Source of the DNA: Nitzschia sp. DOCU1
Lineage: Eukaryota; Bacillariophyta; Bacillariophyceae; Bacillariales; Bacillariaceae
Assembly: GCA_951394045.1 (NCBI GenBank)
Contig: OX595986.1
Coordinates: 2,757,534-2,821,533, forward strand
Length of the DNA stretch: 64,000 nucleotides
Reading direction: 5' to 3'
In this document: piece after piece, positions 41,238 through 50,563 of the stretch
How the letters are laid out: every line of letters starts with the position of its first letter
Position numbering within the stretch: the first letter of the stretch is position 1
The notes under the pieces: generated by a model
What the model was told of the DNA's origin: nothing
The model's database searches: none
What the model saw: only the letters and a program-made list of their open reading frames with translations
Position numbers and translations under genes: made by a program

Positions 41238-42037
41238 GGTGGGCCCCGGATACACCTATCGACGTCGTAGTCTGCCGCCAACGTCGCTGCTGTTCTTTCT
41301 GTCCAGCGGCGTGACTGAACGGGCGTGGGATCTCCGCCATTGTCCACGATGAACACCCGGATTCCAAACAGATGAGTGGTTGATGATGCGCCTCGGCGGC
41401 AAAAATACCAACGCGGCGGGATTTTTTTGTGAATCACGAGTCGCTCATGACTGAACTAGCGCGCTATACATCTTGATGCCGATACACTGATTTGGATACA
41501 TTCGCCCCTCGGAAGATTGATCTGTGATTTACAAAAATCTTTCCTACCAACGACAGTGCTAGGGCATGCTTTCAGGCAAACCAGCCCCATATTCAAATTT
41601 GGGCCGAGAAGTTGGCGAAAGTCACGTCGCCTGACGAAAGGCCAAGTTGTGTACAAAAAATCTGCAGCATAGGCGAGCTGCAATCTGCAATCTAGAGTAA
41701 TGCCAACATGGAGCGATCAAGCCAAAATGAAATGTCCGACTTGGCGTGTCTTCAGAGAAGAAATCAAGCGCAGAGGAGAGTGATTTGCTTCTGCCGACGT
41801 CGTAAACAACAAGAAAAAGCAACTCGCAGACGCAGGACGAGCACTTGAAAACGACCAGAGACCGATGAATGCATTTCATAGCCTTATAAGACTTAAACGT
41901 AGCTTTGAGTTGGAGTTTCCTTCAGAAACATACCTTGGGGCCTACCCTTGCAGTCCCAAAATAATCAACGACCACGCCATAATCGGACAAGGGCCCTCGA
42001 AAACCGAGCAATGACGGCACGGACCAATTAAATCAAC
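41238..42037. other. Intergenic, 800 bp
   Basis: Between the ataxin-10 start and the 3' end of the plastid microprotein gene. No supported feature. Confidence 0.4.
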
Positions 42038-42435
42038 CTATCCCTTGGCGGCGTACAGAGCGATCAAACCCAGAATGAAAGGTAGGGAGATACCAGCAAG
42101 TCCTGCAAGGGCGATGGGGATCTTCTCCTCGTCGCTCATTTTGTCCGTATTACTATTGACGTCCGTCGAAAAATATACCATGGTTAGAAAGGGCCTCCTT
42201 GATAAACGAATCATTGCGATCGAAGAGTGTCTTACGTTTGGAAATAGTCTTCAGGCTCACTGTCCCGGGTAAGGGCGGCCCTCTCCTTCTCGTCGAAAAC
42301 GTTCAAATGCGTCGAGACTCGGTTTGAGGTGGCACTCTTCTGGGTGACAATCGGCGTAGGAGCAAAGGCTGTTGTCGCAACCAGGCAGCTGATGGCCACC
42401 AACAACGCCGATAAGATAGCACTGGTAGATCTCAT
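42038..42435 (-). CDS. Plastid-targeted single-TM microprotein (2 exons)
   Basis: Exons 42435-42236 and 42152-42038 join over an 83-bp intron (CCAAAC|GTAAGA, GTCAATAG) and give 104 residues. The presequence is textbook for a diatom plastid protein: a hydrophobic signal peptide (AILSALLVAISCLVATTAFA then PTP) with TAF-AP at the cleavage site, then a Ser/Thr/Arg transit region to about residue 43. The mature part is short: NVFDEKERAALTRDSEPEDY, then KMSDEEKIPIALAG and a TM helix (LAGISLPFILGLIALYAAKG). Low-mass single-TM proteins of this kind are typical of photosystems or the cytochrome b6f complex, but I cannot match it to a named subunit. The unspliced frame would lose the TM segment. Confidence 0.65.
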
Positions 42436-43007
42436 GGTGAAACAAGGGAAAGAATTATGACAAGCAATGCTACGTCGCAAATGCAGTTGGTTCGCCGTTG
42501 TGTCAAGTGTCAAGACGTGGACGCTTTCATGGTCATAGTCAGAACAAACCGGCGTTGAGTTGGTGCCTTCAACGACGACGAATGACATTGGCTTGCGTCA
42601 GTCGTAAATTCACCGAAGTTGCCACCAAGACAATTCGCCTCCGTCCGGAATAATTCGACGGAACTTTGAAACTGTGAGAAGGCCAGACGGGGATTCCAAG
42701 ATCGGCGCGTCGACGAGCATGTTCAATGTCAGCCCACGCAGAGCGAATTACGTCGACCTTTGTCCGTAACTCGGACAAGGAACAGACGGAACATGATCGT
42801 AGACTTCCGTAGAAAATCTACGCCACGTCCGCACGAGCAGTTGGCCGCTTTGTTCATCGTTTATGGCCGCCGCGCTATTTTTGTCACGCGGAATGCTTTC
42901 GTTTTGTTCATTTTTTCGTCTTCGCTTGAGACACCTCGCGGAAAAAGATCATTTTTCGCACAAGTGGGACAACTGCAATCAATCCATCGCGAATCAAGTA
43001 ATAGACC
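42436..43007. other. Divergent intergenic region, 572 bp
   Basis: Upstream of the plastid microprotein gene (minus) and the next gene (plus). No element assigned. Confidence 0.4.
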
Positions 43008-44125
43008 ATGCCTCCCTTTGGATTCGACAACGACAGAGTAGTACTACTTCAAAGCAGCTTCTCTCATGTCACTGAAGAAATCGATTACCACTGCGACGAT
43101 GGAGTTGGATCGGAGGCACTTAAGAATCTTCTCCTCCGATTCGAGGAAGAAAGCGTTCCCATGGAACTCGCTTGTTCGTTGCAAGATTTGTTCAAAAAGG
43201 CCGCTCAGTTCGGAGACAGAGTCCGACGCGAGACCAGCCACCATATTGTGATGAGCAAGGCGGTGGATAGCTCAATCCGAATCGTCTTGACGGAAGTCTT
43301 GGACCAAGTTGCACTGTTGCTGGAGATGAATGGCGACAGGCGACGAGTCGTGGCGTCGTTCACCAGCTCGTCGATCCAGCAAGCATTCGAACACTTCCAC
43401 CGACTAGAGTCCATGGTCCTAGAGGCTGATACGACAAAACTTGAGCCTTTCTTGCGAGAGTTTGGTGAAATGGAGGACGACCGGCCGCCGATCCGGGTAT
43501 CGTTGCTTTCCCGAGCTCTAGCCTTTGAATTCATGGCTGGAAAGACAGATGTAGCCACGATCACGTCCCCATGCCGTGCCAACGAGCTCGGCTTGCGAGT
43601 CAAGGCGACTCCATACCTCCTAGCAAAGTCCGATGATATCTCGGAGCAGAGTTGCCTCTTGCACAAGTACGCCGACTGCTTAGTGAAGATTGACTTCTGC
43701 TCGCACAAGAAGTTGTTCACATCGTCGGGATCTGGAATCATGGGCGAAGCTATTGTACGCATCTATGTCAACCCAGGAAAGGAAGTCAAGATCCCCAAAG
43801 AGGGAAAGGTCTGGAGTCAGTCAAGCGACTGCGATCGGCTAGATATTGCCGAAGTACGAGCGTGAGTTTTTTTGGCGGTCACCGCACGATTGACAACTCG
43901 CTCTTCCAATCTATTGCTCACTCAACCTTTCGTTTCCCCTACCATAGTGTACAAACAAACGCTTACCCTCGCAACGTGCAAACATGTCTTGATCTCTACT
44001 TCTCTTCTATGCATGGACTCAGCGGCTTCATCGTTACAATGAAGATGAAGACTTTCAAGTCCTTCAACAACGAAATCCCCGACTTTGACATCCAGCTAGT
44101 CATGCAGCCGCATGCGGTGCTGTAA
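43008..44125 (+). CDS. Unknown 343-residue protein (2 exons)
   Basis: Exons 43008-43861 and 43948-44125 join over an 86-bp intron (GAGC|GTGAGT, ACCATAG) restoring EVRAVQTNAYPRN. Not recognised. The N-terminal half is helical: LKNLLLRFEEESVPMELACS then LQDLFKKAA, SSIRIVLTEVLDQVALLLEM. The second half is beta-rich with conserved-looking segments ELGLRVKATPYLLAK, HKYADCLVKIDFCS, SGSGIMGEAIVRIYVNPGKE, and after the intron CLDLYFSSMHGLSGFIVTMK. No signal peptide or TM helix, so probably soluble. The two-part layout suggests a helical adaptor joined to a beta-sandwich. No function assigned. Confidence 0.6.
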
Positions 44126-44504
44126 AAGGGCTCTCGAAAGTCCGTTTTGTACAGGCTGTGCATAGGTTCCTCCTTCCCTCCAACTTCACATACATTACAT
44201 GATGAAGCACGCGCTACTCTACTAATCTACATGTTGCTTCTAAAAGTTGTAGATTTTTTTGATTCCTGGTTGATAACGCACAACGACTTTCTAGTATGAC
44301 AATTCGTCATTAGCTTCGATGTAATAGCTTGTAATTTGCCCTATTACTATTAGATGTTCCCAGATAGACAATAGGTGAATGATATGCATAGTACATGTGT
44401 CAAAACGAGCAATTATGTAGCCAAAACAACAACTACTTCTGCTAGTATAAGATGTGGCGAAAAACAGGTTCGAAATGTAATAAGCTCCAAATTCAATATG
44501 GATT
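44126..44504. other. Intergenic, 379 bp
   Basis: Convergent 3' ends of two unknown genes; nothing recognised. Confidence 0.4.
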
Positions 44505-45011
44505 CTAAGGGTCGGACCCATGAATCACAGTAATGGCGTCGCAGACACAGCGCGTGGTAAACGCGTTGATAAACGTTCGAGCTTCCTTTTCGCACGTGGT
44601 AGCCAGAGACTCACAATCTTCATCCTCGCCAAGCACCGTCGCAATGACGATGAATAGAAGCGAGGTGGGAATCAAGCAAAGGATCATAAAGTGAATAAAG
44701 CTCGCTCTTTGCACTCGCTGCAATTCCCGCAAGAGAACATTGCGGCGGCGTTCTTCCATTTCAGGAGAGTCTTGATCCGCCCAGCCCCCTGGGGCGTTAT
44801 CTCCGTCGTCAATACCACGTTCCAGAATAATAACAGTCACGTCGTCGTTGTCGTCGTCATTATCATTATCACCGGAAGCACCATTTCCATCAATACTTTC
44901 AGCATCGACGTCATCTCCAGAAGACGGCGATGTTTCTTCTTGCAAATTCTCCATGCTTACAGTAGTGGGGGAAGCTTCCCTTTGTTCCGACGATTCATCT
45001 GCTATTGTCAT
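44505..45011 (-). CDS. Unknown single-TM protein with acidic N-terminus
   Basis: 168 residues from the ATG at 45011. The first 80 residues are acidic and disordered (DNDNDDDNDDVTVIILERG). A basic helix (RRRNVLLRELQRVQRASFIH) leads into one TM (MILCLIPTSLLFIVIATVLG). The short C-terminal tail has a spaced cysteine set (DCESLATTCEKEART, FTTRCVCDAI). The arrangement predicts a tail inside a lumen or outside, with the cysteines able to form disulfides. Not matched to a family. Confidence 0.55.
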   Translation of the reverse strand: MTIADESSEQREASPTTVSMENLQEETSPSSGDDVDAESIDGNGASGDNDNDDDNDDVTVIILERGIDDGDNAPGGWADQDSPEMEERRRNVLLRELQRVQRASFIHFMILCLIPTSLLFIVIATVLGEDEDCESLATTCEKEARTFINAFTTRCVCDAITVIHGSDP

Positions 45012-45429
45012 CCTTCTGTAGTATCGTGCAACAGTGATCTGGAAGCGGTAATGGAGATGGGAAGGAGGTAGAGTTGAGCTTGAATTATGTTTCCAAAAAT
45101 GAAATGCAGCTTCGAGGACACCGGTACCTTTCCTTGAGTTGATCCCCGTGTTGCATCGCATTCTGATTTGGCTCCCCCAAATTCAGTGTTGATTTCCCCT
45201 GAAATACACAATGGAATGAACACGCAAGTACGAAAATGGGACGGCAGGACCAACAAAAATATGCCCCCGAAGGTACTATGGCGACCCCCTTTTTTGTTCC
45301 CTCCGACCCTCTTGCGATGGAAGATGCTGCCAGTAGTCGAAGTAGCGTCGAAAAGGTTGTAACACAACAACCCGTTTTCTTGTTCCATACTGGCAAGACT
45401 CCAGCTACCGAGAGAAAGATACCCGCCCC
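45012..45429. other. Divergent intergenic region, 418 bp
   Basis: Between the single-TM gene (minus) and the ankyrin-like gene (plus). No element assigned. Confidence 0.4.
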
Positions 45430-46311
45430 ATGTCGTCCTCAAAATCGCCCTCTACGACATTTCGGCTTTGGGAACTTCCTGAAGTTCTTTTGTATCATGT
45501 TGCTTGCTTTGCTGTTCCGCCTACCTATCGCGCTGCCTTTCTTTGCGGAACAATAGCTCCTCTCTGCAAGGCTTCCCAGAAAACGATACTGGAAGAGGAG
45601 AAAAGCGTCGGACTTTGGGAACTGGTCCTGTCAGGAGACTATGGGGTCGGTCAACAACAGGGGCGAAAGAAGGATGGGTCGAAACCAAGGGCTTCCAAAC
45701 GATTGAAACGATGTCCCTTTCAACACGTAATGGATGCTCATAAATTGAGCAAAGAGAACACTGAAATTGCGTACTACTATTTGTGGGAGCTTTCCTACTC
45801 TTCACAGAAGAATAGCTTGACGAGAGCCAAATTGTGTGGAATTCTGGACGAATACGGACCCAATCTTATGATTAACCGCAACATGTCCAGTGGCGGAACA
45901 TTTTTGGTGGAGGTTTGTCGGTCCAAGAACACCACTCAGAATAGTATTCTTTTGTGTGTTCAAGAATTGGTAGAGCGTCGTGGAGCCATGGTGGATCTAC
46001 CTACCAACGAATCTGCCAATTCCTTTCTTACGGCGCTTTGCGTCGCGGCAGTCAGAGGAATGCCTCGAGTGGTCGAGTACCTTTTATCGAAAGGAGCGTC
46101 CAAGAGCATTAAATGTTCGGCACGATTTCGTCTCTTTATAAAAAAGACCAAGTACCTGCGATGTGATTCAGCGACAGCTTGCGAGTTTTCACAACAAATG
46201 CTCGATGCCGAAAAGGCGGAAGGTGCCAGCGATGCGGACGTGAAAGACTTGCGAAAGTGCATTGAACTGCTTTCCAAAGAACTCGGCAAGCCCCTCCTTA
46301 GGGCTAGCTGA
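45430..46311 (+). CDS. Ankyrin-like / F-box-like protein
   Basis: 293 residues. The start FRLWELPEVLLYHVACFAVP has the helix pattern of an F-box (LPxEVLxxI), which is a weak match. The middle (about 100-150) is helical. A clear ankyrin-type hairpin follows at about 200-230: NSFLTALCVAAVRGMPRVVE then YLLSKGAS, plus a degenerate unit before it (GGTFLVEVCRSKN, QELVERRGAMVDLP). Such F-box/ankyrin proteins are often numerous and act as substrate adaptors for ubiquitin ligases. Repeat number is low and the assignment tentative. Confidence 0.55.
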   Translation: MSSSKSPSTTFRLWELPEVLLYHVACFAVPPTYRAAFLCGTIAPLCKASQKTILEEEKSVGLWELVLSGDYGVGQQQGRKKDGSKPRASKRLKRCPFQHVMDAHKLSKENTEIAYYYLWELSYSSQKNSLTRAKLCGILDEYGPNLMINRNMSSGGTFLVEVCRSKNTTQNSILLCVQELVERRGAMVDLPTNESANSFLTALCVAAVRGMPRVVEYLLSKGASKSIKCSARFRLFIKKTKYLRCDSATACEFSQQMLDAEKAEGASDADVKDLRKCIELLSKELGKPLLRAS

Positions 46312-46992
46312 GACAAATTCTGTGAATTTTCTTTGAATGGAGGAGGCATCGATAGTATCTCTCAGGCCCACGCAGAGTTTGTTGCATGTCCCCTTTGCTG
46401 GCTTCCCCCCACTTGATTCTTCTTCTACTACAAAACCATCTACTCAAGTATTTTGGGCTCTAGCATCAAAATGTGGCTTTCTAGAAGTTTTTCTAGCAAA
46501 CCATTTCGCTCTTCGAGCTATCAAAGAGGCCATGTGTGCTACTTGCAAATGGATTCTTCCAATTTACAAAACCAGCTTCTGGAATATTGTGGGTTATAGC
46601 TAGGTAATAACGTCTCACCATAAGCAACAAAAGAAAGGCATGATGATTTCTGAGATTGTCCTCACCATTGTGTCATTGAAGGAGGTTTTCTAGCCAGTAT
46701 CCAGTCTAAAATCCGAGGGTAATCGACTTCTTTCAATTCTTGGACCTTACGCCACAGTGACCGACGATTGACTGACGGACGATAGTCCGTCCACCGTCGG
46801 GCTCTAGTAGTTCTACCACCAACCAATCTTTCGCTACCCGGACAAAAGATGCCACCACATTGCTGTGTACCGACCACCACAAAGCTGTCGCGTCCTCTCA
46901 AAAATTCTGTAGACAGCCCTCTGCTGCTGCTGTCAATTTAGACTCAATACACAGTATCGTTCCTCGTCTTGCAAGCAAGCATCGAAAATAAA
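46312..46992. other. Intergenic, 681 bp
   Basis: Upstream of NMD3. Open frames on both strands are short and unrecognised; one CTG tract near 46922. No supported gene. Confidence 0.4.
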
Positions 46993-48873
46993 ATGGAAGG
47001 TCCTCAAGCGGTCGGAGGTGCTGACACGTTGGCGTCCAATTTTGTCCAAGTGCTGTGCTGCGTTTGTGCCATCCCCATCACGCCCAATGCTGCCAATACG
47101 TGCGCTACCTGTCTGGCCAGTACGGCAGACATCACAAAGGGAATCAGCACCGAAGTCACATTGCACCAGTGCAAGGGCTGTCAACGCTGGCACAAGGATA
47201 CCGGAAAGTGGATTGCTTGTCAGTTGGAGAGCCGTGAGTTGATGGCGTTATGTCTCGGTAACATCAGCGGCCTCAAGCCTTCAAAGAACAGTGGGCAAAA
47301 AGTGAGGTTGATCGATGCTAGCTGGATCTGGACCGAGCCGCACTCCATGAGACTGAAGGTTCGCTTGACAATTCAGAGAGAAGTTGACATGGGCACCATT
47401 CTTCAGCAGTCCTTCACGGTCGTGTTTATTGTGAGAAATCAACAATGTATCGAATGCCAGTCCGAATTTCGAGCGGGTTCCTGGAAATCTCTAGTACAAG
47501 TGAGACAGCGTGTTTCACACAAGAGGACGTTTCTCTACCTCGAGCAGTTGATTCTCAAGCATGGAGCTCATCGCGGTTGTCTTAGCATTGAAGTTTTCCG
47601 CGATGGTATGGACTTTTACTTCCCCGACAAGGGAAAGGCGGCACGATTCATCTCGTTTCTCGAGAATGTTGTACCCATCAAGGTAGGTGATGTATTTCTG
47701 TGAATTCGATTCCTACTTTTACCGAAATTGTCGGCTTAAAATTCTTGCCTTTTGCAGATTAAAACATCGAAGAAATTGATTGGAACGGACGACAAGAGTA
47801 ACATCAGCAACTTCAAATACACAAACTTTGTCGAAATCTGTCCCCTGTGTAAAGATGATCTTCTATACCTGCCTGCAAGGACTGCTCGAAATCTTGGGAA
47901 CATCGCTAGACTTGTGATTGTGAAGAACATTTCCAACGTCATTCACCTGCTCGATCCATTGACTGGACAAACAGCGCAGCTTAATAACGATGCATTCTGG
48001 CGGGATCCGATTCGCCCCGTGATCACGGCGGCTCGGTCCAGAATGACTCGGTTTACTGTCCTTGGAAAGGAACCGGTAGTGCTCCAACGCAATGTGTCCA
48101 AGAGATCGGCAACGCGGAAACTGCGAAACCAGCTTGCTACCCTCACTTTGGCTCGCGAGGATGATCTGGGCGTCAATAACCGGCAGTTCGAGGAGAATTC
48201 CCATGTCGGATATCTAATGAAATCTGGAGACGTATGTGTGGGATACGATTTGACTGAGACTCAGTTTGTGGAGGATGACGCCGAGGAAATGCGAACGGCT
48301 GGAAAACTGCCGGATGTCGTTGTCATTCGCAAGTTGTACGGGGGAGTCGCAGCCAACGAAGCGAATGCCGCCAAGAAGAGAATATGGCGATTGCAGAGAT
48401 TGGATGTGGAAATCGCGGATGATCTCAAGAGTGCCAAAGCCGCCAAGAATAAGGCAGAGATGGACGACATTGACGAGGAAGATTTCATGCGTGAGGTGGA
48501 AGCCGACAAGGAAATGAGAAGTCAGATGAATCTGTACAAGAGCGAGCAGCTCAAGGCAAAGTTGGCGGAAGCAGGAGACGATGCAATGAAAGAGGACGGC
48601 GCCGATGCTGCTGCTGACGACGACGATGAGGATGACCAAGAAATCAAGCTGGACGAACTTCTTGACGGGCTCGTGGTGGACGACGGTCCCGACGAAGAAG
48701 ATGCCGTGGAAGAGGAGGCCGGCTATGACTATGAAGAAGGTGAAAAGGCTGCCAAGGACGGAATCAACTACGTCGGACGCGAAGAGGCCAGACAAGTCCG
48801 CGATAAAGACGGCGCCGTTCCGCAATCGAGCTTTGGCAAAAATTTTGAAATCAAGGATTTCAAGTTCATGTAG
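46993..48873 (+). CDS. NMD3: 60S ribosomal export protein NMD3 (2 exons)
   Basis: CRM1 adaptor for nuclear export of pre-60S subunits. Exons 46993-47682 and 47758-48873 join over a 75-bp intron (AAG|GTAGGT, TTTGCAG) in phase 0, giving 601 residues. N-terminal treble of zinc motifs: VLCCVCAIPI, NTCATCLAS, HQCKGCQRWH and QCIECQ, as in the family. Family core: WIWTEPHSMRLKVRLTIQRE, and HKRTFLYLEQLILKHGAHRG. The second exon has VEICPLCKDDLLYLP and LGNIARLVIVKNISNVIHLL, and the C-terminus carries acidic and coiled stretches with the NES region (QEIKLDELLDGLVV). The stop codon abuts the opposite-strand transporter's stop. Confidence 0.95.
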
Positions 48874-50319
48874 TTATCGAAACAAGGCGACAGTACTGTA
48901 GTACGTCCCAATGAGCCCTACGGAACCCCCCAAAAGGAAGAGCAGGCTTCCCAAAATGGTGTGGCCTCTCACTTTGAAGGAGAACATTGCCGGCAGGATA
49001 AAGGAAATAACCGTGCCCGTAGCAGCTCCGGTAAGGTTGAGCACTGCCCCCAAGCTGGAAGCACCCAAAGCCAGTATAAGCGTAACCAACCAAATCAAAA
49101 CAGTCAAGCCCACGTGATAGTTTCGTTTCAATTGTCGGTCGCTTCCTGGGATTAGCCATGAATTTCGTTCCCTCGGGACTATGTTGTCGAGGACCAGCGG
49201 TTCCGTCGTTGCCTCGAACGTTAGTCTATTATCTGCATCCTGTTTTACGTTGGCGCAAGCGAGTAAAATGATAAGCTCTCTGACGGTCAAAAATGGAAAG
49301 GGATACGTCAAGAGCATGGACATGCAAAGTAATATTCGACAAGTATCCACGGCCGCGGATGGTGGATATAGGTTGAACATGGCACTGGATGTCTTCTCCC
49401 AAAAGGTCATGTACACAAAGAAACCCATGGCCATGGATATTAGAGTACTCAAAATGGTACCTAGCGTGGTCGTCTTGGAGAAATCTTGTTGGGCACTCGG
49501 TTTCAATGACTGATAGACCAAGTGAATGGTATGCTGTGCGACAAAGGCAAAGACAAACGTACCCATACTTTCAAAGACACCTGGACCAATGACGAGCCAG
49601 TGGTGGACAAAATTTGGCTCTGTGCTGGTTTCACTTGTCAGAAAAAGATAGAGGACAATGACCACAATCAGCAAAAGAATTGTAATTTTCAATGCCGAGA
49701 ATTTTTCCAGTGGCGTCACGTCCCGCAGCATACACAATGGTAGCATGACACTCGTGGAAAAGAAAATGGTGACAGCATATGGATTGGTCAGAATATTTGC
49801 TGCACCCGTACTGTTTTCTCCATTAAATAGTAAATGAGACATGGCAATGGCAAAATTGTCCTTGACAATGACAATATACGCCACTAGACACCCAAACGAA
49901 TAGAGACCCTTGGCAACAATGACTGTGATTTGTCCTGCGTTTCCATAGATCAAATACGCCAAACGTTCATACGTACTAGTTCGCGCACCCGAAACTTGCT
50001 TGGTCAAATCGAGGAGCAAATCAAAGGAATATTTGCTCAAAACGGCAAACACTATTAGCGCGACCAACGAAATCAGTCCTCCCGACTGGGCAATGGCACC
50101 ACCCAGTCCTATACATCCGGCTCCTACAATGGAACTTGTCAAATTGAAAGAAGCTCCTACCCACCCTGATCCAGCTTCGTCGTTGAGATTGTCGCTAGAA
50201 TCCAATGCACCCAGTTGAAACGGTGGTCGGCTGTGATGGTCCTGTGGTTGCAATGATGATTCGTGGGTGTTGAGGGATCCATAGTGTCCTCGGTGATGAA
50301 AGGCTTCCGAGGAGGCCAT
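48874..50319 (-). CDS. AAAP/SLC38-type amino acid transporter, copy 1
   Basis: 481 residues, single exon, about eleven TM helices. The family-defining first TM (FNLTSSIVGAGCIGLGGAIA) and GLYSFGCLVAYIVIVKDNF are present, with GTFVFAFVAQHTIHLVYQSL in TM 7-8. Members couple neutral amino acid or glutamine transport to Na+ or H+ at plasma or vacuolar membranes; substrate cannot be inferred. The hydrophilic N-terminal 50 residues lack a signal peptide. It is clearly related to the copy at 53193-54803 (compare SFGCLVAYIV and TPLxxLS-type segments). Antisense and abutting NMD3 at the 3' end; its start is 245 bp from the glycosyltransferase start. Confidence 0.9.
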   Translation of the reverse strand: MASSEAFHHRGHYGSLNTHESSLQPQDHHSRPPFQLGALDSSDNLNDEAGSGWVGASFNLTSSIVGAGCIGLGGAIAQSGGLISLVALIVFAVLSKYSFDLLLDLTKQVSGARTSTYERLAYLIYGNAGQITVIVAKGLYSFGCLVAYIVIVKDNFAIAMSHLLFNGENSTGAANILTNPYAVTIFFSTSVMLPLCMLRDVTPLEKFSALKITILLLIVVIVLYLFLTSETSTEPNFVHHWLVIGPGVFESMGTFVFAFVAQHTIHLVYQSLKPSAQQDFSKTTTLGTILSTLISMAMGFFVYMTFWEKTSSAMFNLYPPSAAVDTCRILLCMSMLLTYPFPFLTVRELIILLACANVKQDADNRLTFEATTEPLVLDNIVPRERNSWLIPGSDRQLKRNYHVGLTVLIWLVTLILALGASSLGAVLNLTGAATGTVISFILPAMFSFKVRGHTILGSLLFLLGGSVGLIGTYYSTVALFR

Positions 50320-50563
50320 GATGGCACCGCTGTAATGCGAACGATGCTACACCTTGAAACAAACAAGTGCCATGGTCGACGACACGGATGTCAAGAAGAA
50401 AACCAAAAAGGGTATCTTTCTCTGCACCAGGGCCGACACGCTCGCGCCCCGACCACTTTACCATACACTGTACCTGGTACGATTCAAAATTCGAAAAAAA
50501 TCGACACACATATTGCAAGATCGCCCGCCGGCGTTTCGTCCATCCACTTCTTTTAACTTGACA
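50320..50563. promoter_or_regulatory. Divergent promoter region, transporter / glycosyltransferase
   Basis: Only 244 bp lie between two divergent start codons, so promoters must overlap. No specific motif identified. The plus-strand frame is open further upstream from 50372. Confidence 0.4.
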
